The notes: a model not told the origin generated them from the sequence alone. DNA of 64,000 bases from Candidatus Gastranaerophilales bacterium (GCA_944323995.1 CALUUN010000001.1:62001-126000); one strand, 5' to 3'; counted from the stretch's first letter, positions 42,839-52,658 are shown. Made by a program: numbers and translations.

Positions 42839-44136
42839 TTATTGACGCAGTTGAGTTATTTTTAGAAAAATATAATTTACTAAAACCTAAAAATAATATC
42901 ATTGTGGCGTTTTCAGGCGGTTACGACTCTATGTGTCTGCTTGATGTAATGAAAGAGTTAGCCGCAAAATACGATTTAAACCTTTGCGCCGTACACCTGA
43001 ACCACGGCTGGCGAGGCGAAGAAAGCGATAAAGAAGAAGAAAACTGCAAAAATTTTTGCAGCGATATAAATTTTTACAGTGAAAAACTTTCTCCGGATAT
43101 CCCGCACACCGAAACAGCCGCACGCGAAGCCCGCTATAAATTTTTTGAAAAATGCGCAAAAAAATTTAATTCAAATATTATCTTAACCGCGCACAACGCA
43201 AACGACAACGCAGAAACCGTATTCTACAGAATTACGCGCGGAACCGGCATAACAGGGCTTGAAGGAATAAACGAAACCCGCGGAATTTATTACAGACCGC
43301 TTTTGAATATTTACCGCGCGGATATCGAAAAATACTGCACCGACAAAAATCTCACACCTAACATTGACAGTTCAAATTTCAACACGGAATTTGCAAGAAA
43401 CAAAATCAGATACGAAATTTTTCCGAAAATAAGAGAAACAATACCGGATTTTGAAGAAAAATTAAATCAGCTTTCTAAAAACGCCGGCATTGCATCTTCT
43501 ATTATTGAAAAAAACACAAAAAATCTTGAAGAATATTCACCGCAAGAGTTCTGCGCTCTTGATGAGTTTTATAAATCAACAGTAATCCATAAATTTGTAC
43601 GAAATCTCGGACTTGACTATGATAAAAAGAAAATCACACGGATTATGGAATTTATAGAACAAAATAAAGCCTCCAAATCAGGAAAAACGCTTTCACTCAC
43701 AACAGATTTATGGCTTTTTGCGGGTAACAAAAAATTTGAAGTTGTAAAAAAATCGGCACTGACGCTGCCTGAAATAAGAATACTCAAAGAAGGCCGCTGC
43801 TGCTGGAATGATAAAGTTTTTTCAATAGAAAAAATTGATGAAATACCCGACAAATTCCCTGACGACAGTTCATGCACGGCATACATACAGATCTCTGACA
43901 TAAATTTCACACTGCGCGGCCGGAAAGACGGCGACATTATAACCCCGCTCGGGCTTGGCGGCACGCAGAAGTTAAAAAAATATTTGAATGAGAAAAAAAT
44001 TCCAAAACACGAAAAAGACAAAATGATTTTTTTATGTAAAGATAACGAAATATTGTGGGCACCCGGAATCGGGTTGAGCGACAAAATAAAAGTTGTAACA
44101 AAACCGACACATGTGATAAAATTAGAAGAGAGGTAA
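42835..44136 (+). CDS. tilS: tRNA(Ile)-lysidine synthetase
   Basis: 433 aa. It converts C34 of tRNA-Ile2 (CAU) to lysidine so that AUA is read as Ile. N-type PP-loop ATPase motif SGGYDS (about residues 27-32), HLNHGWRGEES, LTAHNANDNAETVFYRITRG, and a C-terminal TilS domain with RGRKDGDIITPLGLGG. In many bacteria tilS is followed by hpt, as here (5 bases apart). Confidence 0.94.
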   Translation: MIIDAVELFLEKYNLLKPKNNIIVAFSGGYDSMCLLDVMKELAAKYDLNLCAVHLNHGWRGEESDKEEENCKNFCSDINFYSEKLSPDIPHTETAAREARYKFFEKCAKKFNSNIILTAHNANDNAETVFYRITRGTGITGLEGINETRGIYYRPLLNIYRADIEKYCTDKNLTPNIDSSNFNTEFARNKIRYEIFPKIRETIPDFEEKLNQLSKNAGIASSIIEKNTKNLEEYSPQEFCALDEFYKSTVIHKFVRNLGLDYDKKKITRIMEFIEQNKASKSGKTLSLTTDLWLFAGNKKFEVVKKSALTLPEIRILKEGRCCWNDKVFSIEKIDEIPDKFPDDSSCTAYIQISDINFTLRGRKDGDIITPLGLGGTQKLKKYLNEKKIPKHEKDKMIFLCKDNEILWAPGIGLSDKIKVVTKPTHVIKLEER

Positions 44137-44141
44137 AACTT

Positions 44142-44675
44142 ATGGAAATGAAAAAGCCTGAAGATTTTAAAGTCCTTTTCACAGAAGAACGGATACAAAA
44201 TAAGATTAAAGAACTTGCAAAAGAAATAAACGATTTTTACAAGGGCGAAGACATAATTGCAATATGTGTTTTAAAAGGTGCTGTTATGTTTGCGGTTGAT
44301 TTGCTGAAAAATGTTAACATGCCTGTACAGATGGAATTTATACGGCTTTCCAGCTACGGAAATGACAAAGTTTCCTCGGGTAAAGTTCACGCGGTTGATA
44401 TATCGCTTCCTGATTTGAATGACAAAAACGTTTTGATTATTGAGGATATAATAGACACGGGCCATACGGCGAAATTCCTGCTCGACTTTATAAACAACAA
44501 CTTCAAGACAAAATCAACAAAATTCTGTTCGCTTCTGGATAAAAAAATTTCACGCGTAACAGACATAGAACCCGATTACTACGGATTTGAAATTGATGAC
44601 AAATTTGTTGCGGGCTACGGACTTGATTACGAAGGATTTTACAGGAACTTACGATACATAGGATATTCAAAATAA
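44142..44675 (+). CDS. hpt: Hypoxanthine phosphoribosyltransferase
   Basis: 177 aa purine-salvage enzyme (hypoxanthine/guanine + PRPP to IMP/GMP). PRPP-binding motif VLIIEDIIDTGHTA, plus CVLKGAVMFAVDLL, FIRLSSYGN and the C-terminal FVAGYGLDYEGFYRNL. The ATG follows GAGAGG. Shadows of a longer frame into tilS are ignored. Confidence 0.96.
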   Translation: MEMKKPEDFKVLFTEERIQNKIKELAKEINDFYKGEDIIAICVLKGAVMFAVDLLKNVNMPVQMEFIRLSSYGNDKVSSGKVHAVDISLPDLNDKNVLIIEDIIDTGHTAKFLLDFINNNFKTKSTKFCSLLDKKISRVTDIEPDYYGFEIDDKFVAGYGLDYEGFYRNLRYIGYSK

Positions 44676-44686
44676 GGCAGCGCAAA

Positions 44687-45739
44687 TTGTATAAAGATGC
44701 TTTTGTCAAAATAACCGATTTTTACGGCACAAATCTTCAAAAATCACCCGAAGATATTTTTTGCGTGCTAAAAAATATAATACCTTTTGACAGCGGATTT
44801 ATAACTCTTTCCGGTGAAATTACATACAAATATAACGCGGAATCTGAATGCCGGGAAACCATTACCGAAAATTTGGCAATTCAAAATTCACCGTTCGGAA
44901 ACATAACAATTCAACGCAATAAAAAATTTACCGAAGATGAAAAAACAGTATTCAAAACCTGCGCCTCAATTATTGCAAACCTGATAAAAGATATTGAACT
45001 GTCAAAAATAATTAACATACAGGTTCAGGCTTTACAGGAAGGAATACTTGAAAAAAATAAAGCCTACAAAACCGAAAAAAACAAAAATGATATTCTCTCA
45101 AATTTTTCGCACGAACTCAGAACACCGTTAACCGCGATAATCAGTTCGTCCGAATTGTTATCGGGTGAGATATTCGGAACCCTCAATGAAAAACAGCTTG
45201 AATATGTTAATGATATAAGGATTTCCGGACTGCATCTGCTCGGAATGATTAACGATATCCTTGATATGACAAAACTTGAGAACCATTCAATGAAACTGAA
45301 TAAAACCGAATTTGAGATTTCAAGAGCTGTTGACGAGGTCTGCAATATAATCAAACCGCTTGCGGAAAAAAAGAAAATTGAAATTATAAAAAAATGCACG
45401 GGAAACTGCGAACTTTTTGCCGACTATACAAAAATTCAACAGATTTTATTCAACCTTATAACAAATGCTGTCAAATACACTCCAGAAGGCGGCAGAGTGG
45501 AAATTTTCGCAGAACGCAAAAAGAAATTCATTGAAATTAAAGTAAAAGATAACGGGATAGGAATTGACAAAAAATTTCACAAAAAAATATTCGAAAAATT
45601 TATGCAGATTGAACACCTCAAAAATTCAAACGGACTCGGCTTAACAATAACAAAAGAACTCGTAAAACTCCATAACGGCAGCATAGAGGTCGAAAGCACG
45701 CCCCAAAAAGGTTCCGTATTCACCGTCAAATTACCCTGA
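44687..45739 (+). CDS. Cytoplasmic sensor histidine kinase
   Basis: 350 aa, TTG start after AAGGCAG. Residues 1-115 look like a small GAF-type sensor with no membrane segment. Then a short coiled coil, HisKA with H-box FSHELRTPLTAI (about 143-154), and HATPase_c with NLITNAVKYT, DNGIGID and NGLGLTITKEL. No response regulator is adjacent, so the partner is elsewhere. Sits between hpt and a membrane protein in the operon. Confidence 0.9.
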   Translation: MYKDAFVKITDFYGTNLQKSPEDIFCVLKNIIPFDSGFITLSGEITYKYNAESECRETITENLAIQNSPFGNITIQRNKKFTEDEKTVFKTCASIIANLIKDIELSKIINIQVQALQEGILEKNKAYKTEKNKNDILSNFSHELRTPLTAIISSSELLSGEIFGTLNEKQLEYVNDIRISGLHLLGMINDILDMTKLENHSMKLNKTEFEISRAVDEVCNIIKPLAEKKKIEIIKKCTGNCELFADYTKIQQILFNLITNAVKYTPEGGRVEIFAERKKKFIEIKVKDNGIGIDKKFHKKIFEKFMQIEHLKNSNGLGLTITKELVKLHNGSIEVESTPQKGSVFTVKLP

Positions 45740-45802
45740 GGGTTGTTTTTTATATAAAAATATGATAAAATGGATATGAACAATATATTTAGGAGGACAA
45801 GA

Positions 45803-46504
45803 ATGGCATCCATTAAAGACGCTGTTGAAGAGTCTATATCTGACGATTATGCAATAGTAAAATACTTTTTGTTTGCAATACCTGTATTTATATGCTATTT
45901 GCTTTTTGCGCAGGGTAATATGGGGCTGTTTTACTTTCTGGGATTTTTAACGGGCCTGATGCTCATAAGTATTTTAATAAGCTGTATTAATAATGTCCGC
46001 AACGGCCAGAATTATGTTTTGCCGACATTTAACATATTCAAATTCGGCGCAACCGCATTTAAAGCGATATTTGCGGTTGGCCCGATACTTGGTATAGGTC
46101 TGCTTCTCGGCAACCTGGTTACGCAGATAAAAATCCCCATACCGATTGCAAATATACAGCTTATTTATGCAATAATCGTATGGCTTATAATAGGTTCCAT
46201 AATAATAACTTCGCTTATAATATACGCCAAAACAGAACACATAAAAGACGCTTATAACTTCGGACTTATTTCGAACACATGTATTGATATACTGGTTGCA
46301 ATAATATTTTACCTACCGCAGCTTGCACTCGTTAACGTTATAATTGTCGGAGCAGCGGCTTATATATTTGCGATAACCGTAGGGCTGAACAATCCGGTAT
46401 TCATATATCTTTGCTGCATGGCACTTATTATGAACATATCGGTCACCGGAAATTATTTTGCACAGCTTGATTACGAAATTGTTCCGAGAGAAGAAAACAA
46501 TTAG
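45803..46504 (+). CDS. Six-helix membrane protein, DUF4013-like
   Basis: 233 aa; ATG with AGGAGG 6 bases upstream. About six hydrophobic helices ([58 protein letters not shown], and three more) and a loop [14 protein letters not shown] reminiscent of DUF4013 proteins. Inner membrane, function unknown. An internal extended -10 (TGATAAAAT) upstream could give a separate transcript. Its stop overlaps the uvrB stop by four bases on the opposite strand. Confidence 0.78.
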   Translation: MASIKDAVEESISDDYAIVKYFLFAIPVFICYLLFAQGNMGLFYFLGFLTGLMLISILISCINNVRNGQNYVLPTFNIFKFGATAFKAIFAVGPILGIGLLLGNLVTQIKIPIPIANIQLIYAIIVWLIIGSIIITSLIIYAKTEHIKDAYNFGLISNTCIDILVAIIFYLPQLALVNVIIVGAAAYIFAITVGLNNPVFIYLCCMALIMNISVTGNYFAQLDYEIVPREENN

Positions 46505-48486
46505 AGCATTTCCCGCAGTTTTTTAAGTTTATCTCTTATTTCCGCAGCACGCTCAAAATCAAGGATTTTGGCGGCTTTATGCATATCTTTTTCAAGTTTT
46601 TCAATAAGTTTCGGCAAATCTTTTGTTTCAATACCGAGATCGACCATTTCTTCCGCAACAACATCCTCAAAATCGCGGTAGCTTGCAACAAGAGAGAGAA
46701 GATTGTTTTCTATCGGTTTTTTAATAGTCTGCGGGATAATACCGTATTTTTTGTTATATTCCATCTGGATTTTTCTGCGTCTTTCGGTTTCATCAATAGC
46801 ACTGCGCATAGAATCCGTAATTTTATCGGCATACATAATAACCTCGCCGCACGCATTACGGGCAGCACGGCCTATTGTTTGAATCAAACTTGTTTCAGAG
46901 CGCAAAAAACCTTCTTTATCGGCATCCATAATAGCAACAAGCGAAACTTCCGGAATATCAAGTCCTTCGCGCAAAAGGTTCACACCGATCAGAACATCAA
47001 ATTCACCCAGTCTTAAATCACGGAGAATTTCAACACGTTCAAGGGATTGGATTTCACTGTGCAAATATCTTACGCGGATACCTTCCTGAATAAAAAAGTC
47101 GGTCAAATCTTCGGCCATCTTTTTTGTAAGAGTGGTAATTAAAACACGCTCATTTTTTTCCGCACGCTTATTAATCTCTTTTTTCAAGTCATTAATCTGC
47201 GTGTCAATCGGACGAACCGAAATTTTGGGATCAACAAGTCCTGTCGGTCTGATAATCTGTTCAACAAGCTGATCGGATGTATTACGTTCAAATTCACCCG
47301 GAGTTGCCGAGATATAAATTTTTTGTCCTACCTTCTCAAAAAATTCTTTTGAAGTCAGAGGCCTGTTATCTTTCGCACAGGGTAATCTGAAACCGTATTC
47401 TATTAAAACATCTTTTCTTGAAGCGTCACCGTGGCTCATCCCTTTTAGTTGGGGCAGGGTGACATGGGATTCATCAATAACGGTTAAAAAATCACCTTTA
47501 AAATAATCAAGAAGTGTGGCAGGCGGAGAACCCGGCGGTCTGCGTTCAATTATTCTTGAATAGTTTTCAATTCCCGAGCAGTAACCCATTTCTTTTATCA
47601 TTTCCATATCGTATTTAACCCGCTGTTCAAGCCGTTGTGCTTCAACGAGTTTATTCCGGCTGTTAAGCTCATTTAACCTTGCCCTCAACTCCGCATTAAT
47701 CATGTCCATTGTTTCATCAACATTATCATCATAAGAAAGATAGTGAACCGCCGGATAAATAACAACGCTCTCAGGAGTTTCAATAATTTCACCGGAGACA
47801 TTGTCTATACGCATAATTTTTTCAATTTCATCACCAAAGAAATAAATTCTGGTCACAATTTTTTCGTAAGCAGGCATGATTTCCACAATATCGCCTCTTG
47901 CACGAAAAGTTGAACGCTCAAGAACAAGGTCATTACGTTTATATTGAACGTTAACAAGATGCCGCAACAAATCATCACGGTCAATTGCATCGCCGACATT
48001 AAGTTCAACAGAACCGCGAAAATAATTTTCCGGCAAACCCAAACCATAGATACAACTGACAGATGCCACAATTATTACGTCATTTCTTTCATTCAAACAA
48101 CGTGTTGCATTATGGCGGAGCCTGTCTATCTCTTCATTAATTGATGCAGTTTTTTCAATATATGTGTCAGTACGGGGAATATACGCTTCCGGCTGATAAT
48201 AATCGTAATAACTTATAAAATATTCTACCGCATTTTCCGGAAAAAGTTCTTTAAATTCATTATACAACTGCGCGGCAAGCGTTTTATTGTGCGCAATAAT
48301 AAGAGTGGGTTTTTGAACCCTTTCAATAACGTTTGCAATGGTAAAAGTTTTACCGGAACCTGTTATACCAAGAAGGGTCTGCGCATCATCACCGCTGTTA
48401 AGCCCGTCAACCAGAGCATCAATAGCTTTTGGCTGATCACCTGCGGGTTTGTGGTTGGAAACTATTTTGAATTTTTTATACTGCAT
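46501..48486 (-). CDS. uvrB: Excinuclease ABC subunit B
   Basis: 661 aa nucleotide-excision-repair helicase that loads at damage with UvrA and recruits UvrC. Walker [14 protein letters not shown], beta-hairpin [23 protein letters not shown], helicase motifs QTIGRAARN, and the C-terminal UVR domain ([20 protein letters not shown]). Length standard. It follows the 99-aa gene by 35 bases on the same strand. Confidence 0.97.
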   Translation of the reverse strand: MQYKKFKIVSNHKPAGDQPKAIDALVDGLNSGDDAQTLLGITGSGKTFTIANVIERVQKPTLIIAHNKTLAAQLYNEFKELFPENAVEYFISYYDYYQPEAYIPRTDTYIEKTASINEEIDRLRHNATRCLNERNDVIIVASVSCIYGLGLPENYFRGSVELNVGDAIDRDDLLRHLVNVQYKRNDLVLERSTFRARGDIVEIMPAYEKIVTRIYFFGDEIEKIMRIDNVSGEIIETPESVVIYPAVHYLSYDDNVDETMDMINAELRARLNELNSRNKLVEAQRLEQRVKYDMEMIKEMGYCSGIENYSRIIERRPPGSPPATLLDYFKGDFLTVIDESHVTLPQLKGMSHGDASRKDVLIEYGFRLPCAKDNRPLTSKEFFEKVGQKIYISATPGEFERNTSDQLVEQIIRPTGLVDPKISVRPIDTQINDLKKEINKRAEKNERVLITTLTKKMAEDLTDFFIQEGIRVRYLHSEIQSLERVEILRDLRLGEFDVLIGVNLLREGLDIPEVSLVAIMDADKEGFLRSETSLIQTIGRAARNACGEVIMYADKITDSMRSAIDETERRRKIQMEYNKKYGIIPQTIKKPIENNLLSLVASYRDFEDVVAEEMVDLGIETKDLPKLIEKLEKDMHKAAKILDFERAAEIRDKLKKLREML

Positions 48487-48521
48487 AACAAAAACTTATT
48501 ACAAATAAAGTTTTATTTCCA

Positions 48522-48821
48522 CTATACAGAGGCAAGAATTTTGGTGACAAAAGCGTCTTTTTCATCTTCGGTCAAAATCAACGCCGCATTTTCCGGCAAA
48601 GCAAGACGTGCGTTTAAATAATCTCTGATGAGTTTTTTTTGCTCGTCTCCCGTAAATTCAAACCATACCGGAGTGTATGCAATTTTGTTCAGCACCATGC
48701 ATTCAATATCCTCAAGCATTTCAAGATCAGCCTGAACATGCGAAGGATATGCCGATTTCTTTTCGACTTTTTTAGATGAACTTTTTTTCTTTTCCTCTTT
48801 AAATCTGTCGCTTAAACCCAC
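48522..48821 (-). CDS. Stand-alone CpaF N-terminal-domain-like protein
   Basis: 99 aa, GTG start after AGGAGG. A basic Lys/Ser linker (residues 8-24), then DLEMLEDIECMVLNKI, LIRDYLNARL and LTEDEKDAFVTKILASV. The helical pattern resembles the N-terminal domain of CpaF/TadA secretion ATPases, immediately downstream of a CpaE-like gene where cpaF is often found. The RecA-like ATPase domain is absent and uvrB begins 35 bases later, so this is either a truncated cpaF or a dedicated small partner. Confidence 0.55.
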   Translation of the reverse strand: MGLSDRFKEEKKKSSSKKVEKKSAYPSHVQADLEMLEDIECMVLNKIAYTPVWFEFTGDEQKKLIRDYLNARLALPENAALILTEDEKDAFVTKILASV

Positions 48822-48832
48822 AAGACCTCCTG

Positions 48833-50005
48833 TTATAAAATATTTTCATACTTTTTTATTAAATCGTTTCTGTAAACCGAATCCGTCAAATGCAGCGCAA
48901 GATTTTTGTAACTTAATGCAACATTTGAATCGGGATTGATGTCACTTACCGGAATACCTTTGTTAATTGAGGACATCATAGTAAAGTAGTTATTCGGAAT
49001 TTTCCAGTAAATTTTCTTACCCATAACACTTTCAACGTCCTGTTCGCTGATTTCATCATTTTCCATATAGCGGTTTAGTATAATCTGCGTCTTGTCGCTG
49101 TCAAACCCGAGGCGTTCAAACAATTCAAGGCAACGCTGCGAATTTCTCAGCGCCGGAAGATTTGCCACCGTAACAAGGAAAATCAAATCAGACTCGGTCA
49201 GCGCCGCAATATTTTTCGCGTCAAAACTGGCCTCTGCATCAACTATTATATAAGAAAAAGTATCTTTGAGCATAGTAAAAAGTTTTGTAATCTGATTAGG
49301 CGTAATATCGTCAGCCTGCTTGAAAAACGGAGGATCCGCAAGCACATAAAGACTTGTTCTTTTATACTGTTCAAGAGTGCTTAACAGAAAATCTTCGTTC
49401 ATACGGTCAAGGTTTTGAAGCATATAAGAGATATTAAACGAAGGTTTCAAATCCATAAAAGTCGTTATATCACCGAGTTGAAAATTCAAATCAATCAGCG
49501 CAACTTTTTCTTTTGAAATTTTGGCAAGTTCCAGCGCAAGATTAGACGCGATTGAAGTTTTTCCTATCCCGCCTTTGTTTGAAAACACTGAAATAATTCT
49601 GCATTTGGAATCTTTTTTGGCAACACAAAAAAGAGAATTGTGGATTTTATTCAAAACATCGCAAAATTCCGATTTAATAAGCGGAAGCGGCAAAAACTCT
49701 TTTGCTCCGGCACGCATAACTCTCACTATTAAATCTACCGAAGGATTATCCGACAAAACCAGCACGCGGCAGTTTTGAATATTTTGCGAAACTCTGAGCA
49801 CAAATTCCAGTTTTTCATCACAGTTGTCCGAAATATCCACAACAAGAAACGATTTATCAAAAGACAAAAGAATGTCATAAACCTCAAAATAATCAACCGA
49901 ACCTTCAACCGGCATAAACAGCTCCGATTCGGACAGATACAATCTCAACAAATTTTGAGTCTGCGGATTATCGGATAAAATAATTGATGAAACCTTATTC
50001 TGCAT
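48833..50005 (-). CDS. CpaE/TadZ-like ATPase (receiver-like domain + MinD/ParA)
   Basis: 390 aa. Residues 1-125 have a degenerate response-regulator fold (SIILSDNPQTQNLLRLYL, FLVVDISD, RVLVLSDNPSVDLIVRVMRAGAKEFLPLP). Residues 135-390 are a MinD/ParA-type ATPase with deviant Walker A FSNKGGIGKTSIASNLALEL and DLNFQLGDITTF. CpaE/TadZ proteins position tad/type IVc pilus machinery at the pole. It may serve the pilin-like proteins in this window, but no other tad gene is adjacent. Leaderless-type promoter: TGCTAATAT 6 bases before the ATG. Confidence 0.87.
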   Translation of the reverse strand: MQNKVSSIILSDNPQTQNLLRLYLSESELFMPVEGSVDYFEVYDILLSFDKSFLVVDISDNCDEKLEFVLRVSQNIQNCRVLVLSDNPSVDLIVRVMRAGAKEFLPLPLIKSEFCDVLNKIHNSLFCVAKKDSKCRIISVFSNKGGIGKTSIASNLALELAKISKEKVALIDLNFQLGDITTFMDLKPSFNISYMLQNLDRMNEDFLLSTLEQYKRTSLYVLADPPFFKQADDITPNQITKLFTMLKDTFSYIIVDAEASFDAKNIAALTESDLIFLVTVANLPALRNSQRCLELFERLGFDSDKTQIILNRYMENDEISEQDVESVMGKKIYWKIPNNYFTMMSSINKGIPVSDINPDSNVALSYKNLALHLTDSVYRNDLIKKYENIL

Positions 50006-50011
50006 ACCCTA

Positions 50012-50020
50012 ATATTAGCA
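50012..50020 (-). promoter_or_regulatory. Extended -10, leaderless promoter of the CpaE-like gene
   Basis: Minus strand TGCTAATAT, then TAGGGT, then ATG at 50005. Confidence 0.55.
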
Positions 50021-50054
50021 CATTTTTTTAAATCTATCAATAATAAAAAAAATA

Positions 50055-50185
50055 AAAGCCCCGAACAAGCGCGATTTTGTTACCTGCCGGTCTCGCAGGT
50101 GGGTGAGCGCCTCGGCAAATCCGTTTCCCGCTGGCGATGATTAATCGGCGGGTATACTGCAATGCCTGACAGAGTCAACTCTCCC
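50055..50185. ncRNA. GC-rich structured intergenic element, candidate RNA
   Basis: This stretch is far richer in G+C than its surroundings and folds well. ACCTGC-CGGTCTC-GCAGGT (50081-50099) lies inside GCGC/GCGC, and CCCGC..CGAT-GATTA-ATCG-GCGGG (50126-50151) is a second hairpin. No frame runs through it. It does not show the conserved motifs of SRP RNA, RNase P, tmRNA or the riboswitches I checked. Strand is uncertain; a CTTAAAAGTATAT box upstream on the minus strand favours minus. Confidence 0.35.
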
Positions 50186-50227
50186 TTTTAAGTAAATGTA
50201 GGAACAAAATTAACACCCGTCCGGAGC

Positions 50228-50254
50228 ATTAACATGTTAACATATACTTTTAAG
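50228..50254 (-). promoter_or_regulatory. Palindrome and small-gene-promoter-like box
   Basis: TTAACATGTTAA (50228-50239) is a perfect 12-bp palindrome. On the minus strand it is preceded by CTTAAAAGTATAT, identical to the first part of the promoter at 36011-36030. Might start the RNA candidate at 50055-50185. Confidence 0.35.
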
Positions 50255-50266
50255 GTTTTCAATAGC

Positions 50267-52261
50267 CTACCATTTCATAGCAAGAGTTTCCATGGCCATT
50301 TTTTCCGCAATATCGGCTCTTGCAAGTGCAGCATTTGCAGCTGTCGGATCTTCACCTTTAACCTGTACTCCCACAGGTGACGGGATATAAGTTCTTACCG
50401 GTTCCAATACCTTGCCGTCATCTTTTTGCGGCTCACCGTTGATTATGGTTGTATTGTTCACATTATTTGTAACCGTAGAACGCGGCGGCTGATATTTTTG
50501 TCCGTTCTGATACATATTTAAAAGATTTGAAGGAGAATTCGGAATAACCGTCGGCCGGTTGCTGAACGGATTATTCTGCGGATTATTTAACTGATTTTGC
50601 AATTCCTGCAACTGTTCCGGAGTCATTTCAGGTTCTTTTTCTTCATCAAGAACTGATTTTGTCGGTTTGCCGAACACTTTGTTTTCAGCTTTTGTAAATA
50701 CCTTTGCTACAATCGGCACAAGCAAAGCTGTCGGAATCAATAATCTTAACGGAACACCGGCACAGTTTTTCAAGAAATTCGGAACTTTTCTCAGGAAGTT
50801 CAAATTCATTTTTGAAGCGGATTTGTACGCTGCACGGGTTTCGTTACCGACGTTTATAAGTCTGCCGATACCTTTAAACATGCGGGTAATCGGATTTTTA
50901 ACATCGGCTTTTAACATATCAGACAATGCTTTTTTAGCTGCTTTATATTCAGCTTTTGTAGCGAAGGCGCCTGCCTTTGCTTTTTCGTTGAAAGTTTTTA
51001 AGGCTGCTCTATATGCTTCAACGCCTTTTTTATCAAGACCGGCATATTTCATACCGCCGGCTTTGTGCATTGCAAGATATGCAAACGGCAAAGCCATAAA
51101 GTAAGAAAAGTCGTTCACAAACCTTTCCATAAATGTTTTGAATTTTTCACCCTTGGGCGCGATGAATGAATTAGCCAGCATATCACCGAAGATAAAGGCC
51201 TGCATAAACACTGCCAGTTTACCGCCGGCGAATCTGTTTGTTGTACCTTCCAAGAAATATCCGAACGCTTTGGGCAAAAGTCTGCCGAGTTTTGTTTTGT
51301 TTCCTTTACCTAAAGTTGCGATAAATTTATTTCTTAATTCCGGTATTGTAACTTTTCTGCCGAACAGATGCGCTTTTACTTTACCTAAAGTACCGTATTT
51401 TCTGGTAACTGCAATCGACATTTTGTCATCGGCTTTGAGCAGAGCCTGATAGATTTTATCAATATTTTCAAGTCCGCCTTTGGAAACTTTTTCAAATTCG
51501 CCGAGATTTCTGAACCCGAGTTTGCGGGCTTTAATATGTTTTGCATATTCATTAAGGCCGTTTATCCCCTTTTTACCGAAAATCTTATCAATACTTGAAG
51601 ATTTTACCCCGAGCGCCTTTAATTCTTCTTTAGCAAGCACAGAGGCTTTATCTGCTTTATTCAATCCTTTTAATGTTTTAGCGACATTGTCAATTTGCTC
51701 TTTTGTGTAACCGAACTGTTCGAGCTTTTGAACGTCATCTATCGGCTTCATGAAATAACCGAACAATTGCTCGGTATCCATGGCTAAAAAGCCCTTAAGA
51801 CCGGCACCGGTATTTTTTGCCCAGTTCCATTCGGCCTGCGTCGGAGTATTGGTTACTGCATAAGCCAGCTTGCTTTTGCCCGTAAGCCAATTCCAGCCTT
51901 TTTCAACTCCATGCCAGGCCTTTTGAACTCCTTTACCGACTGTAGTATTTGTAAATTTATTCTGAACTTTGTCACCCCAGTTGCCTAATCTTCCGAGAAC
52001 TGACTCTTCATATTTTCCGGCGCACTTGGGCCCGAATTTATCCATCGCCTGTGCAAGACCGTACCATGATGCAAGCGAAAGCCCCAGCGTCAAATTAGGG
52101 TTTGCTTCTTCCGAGGCTTTAACACGATTTGCAAGATAAGAATTATCGACAGATTGCTTTACCGCCTGCGGATCAATTCCCGCCTGCATGGAAGGATTTG
52201 TTCCGTAAGCCTGCCCCGTTACCGGCACATTATATTTGTAATTTACATTGTTACTAACCAT
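50267..52261 (-). CDS. Large lineage-specific helical/membrane-associated protein (3)
   Basis: 664 aa, no signal peptide. Many Lys/Gly/Ala-rich amphipathic helices (residues 60-460). Two hydrophobic segments, one about residues 350-400 (FMQAFIFGDMLANSFIA, FSYFMALPFAYLAMH) and one about 503-520 (LRLLIPTALLVPIVAKVF). Then an Asn/Pro/Gln-rich disordered tail with NNPQNNPFSNRP. The plan of basic helices, a hydrophobic block and an NPF-rich tail parallels the proteins at 29090 and 30027. Function unknown; membrane insertion is plausible. The promoter region holds TATAATATTATAG. Confidence 0.75.
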   Translation of the reverse strand: MVSNNVNYKYNVPVTGQAYGTNPSMQAGIDPQAVKQSVDNSYLANRVKASEEANPNLTLGLSLASWYGLAQAMDKFGPKCAGKYEESVLGRLGNWGDKVQNKFTNTTVGKGVQKAWHGVEKGWNWLTGKSKLAYAVTNTPTQAEWNWAKNTGAGLKGFLAMDTEQLFGYFMKPIDDVQKLEQFGYTKEQIDNVAKTLKGLNKADKASVLAKEELKALGVKSSSIDKIFGKKGINGLNEYAKHIKARKLGFRNLGEFEKVSKGGLENIDKIYQALLKADDKMSIAVTRKYGTLGKVKAHLFGRKVTIPELRNKFIATLGKGNKTKLGRLLPKAFGYFLEGTTNRFAGGKLAVFMQAFIFGDMLANSFIAPKGEKFKTFMERFVNDFSYFMALPFAYLAMHKAGGMKYAGLDKKGVEAYRAALKTFNEKAKAGAFATKAEYKAAKKALSDMLKADVKNPITRMFKGIGRLINVGNETRAAYKSASKMNLNFLRKVPNFLKNCAGVPLRLLIPTALLVPIVAKVFTKAENKVFGKPTKSVLDEEKEPEMTPEQLQELQNQLNNPQNNPFSNRPTVIPNSPSNLLNMYQNGQKYQPPRSTVTNNVNNTTIINGEPQKDDGKVLEPVRTYIPSPVGVQVKGEDPTAANAALARADIAEKMAMETLAMKW

Positions 52262-52358
52262 AAACCTACTATTTTCCCTATAATATTATAAAAACAAAAG
52301 CCCCGTCATAATTGCCTTTTAAATCCAAATGTAAACAAATGTAACAAGTTTAAGCAAG

Positions 52359-52394
52359 TTTGAAATTCAAAGATAAGTATATACTTTATATATA
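52359..52394 (+). promoter_or_regulatory. Shared small-gene promoter element, variant 3
   Basis: TTTGAAAT (52359-52366), 8 bases, AAGTATATACTTTATATATA (52375-52394), then ATGTAAGAGTTGAGAGAGAG leading to the ATG at 52423. Identical boxes to 36011-36046. Confidence 0.65.
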
Positions 52395-52422
52395 TGTAAG
52401 AGTTGAGAGAGAGGCTTAAACA

Positions 52423-52593
52423 ATGGCAGTAGCTAATTTGAAAAAAATAGACGAGAAGTTGAAAGACATGTATAACGAACAGGTCACAACAACCGCAAAC
52501 AACGCACAGTCCTTTGTAGACCGATCCGATTTATTATTTGAGCAAATGAACTTCATCGCAATATACAATAAACAGGCTTTACATTTAATCTAA
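52423..52593 (+). CDS. Small 56-aa helical protein, unknown
   Basis: A complete frame of 56 codons (MAVANLKKIDEKLKDMYNEQ ... NKQALHLI) behind the shared small-gene promoter and a GAGAGAGAGG leader. Charged N-terminal helix, Thr/Asn/Ala middle, hydrophobic C-terminal helix. No signal peptide or known family. It has its own 3' UTR and strong terminator at 52659-52687, so it is transcribed alone. The dedicated promoter and terminator argue for a highly expressed small structural or regulatory protein; that is inference. Confidence 0.7.
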   Translation: MAVANLKKIDEKLKDMYNEQVTTTANNAQSFVDRSDLLFEQMNFIAIYNKQALHLI

Positions 52594-52658
52594 TATCCTA
52601 TATTCCTACTACAAATTTTTAACTAACTCCAATTAATTTTTCCCCTACAAATTTTGCA

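Noticed and set aside
48487-48821. Frameshift in a full-length cpaF
   Set aside because: No continuation of the CpaF ATPase domain is visible in any frame; uvrB starts 35 bases after the stop.
50055-50185. 6S, SRP or RNase P RNA
   Set aside because: The SRP GGAA-loop motif, RNase P GAGGAAAGUC core and long 6S duplex with paired ends are not present.
50051-52310. Transposable element suggested by AAAAGCCCCG on both sides of the 664-aa gene
   Set aside because: The matches are 10 bases in the same orientation with no inverted ends, target duplication or transposase; probably promoter or terminator sequence.
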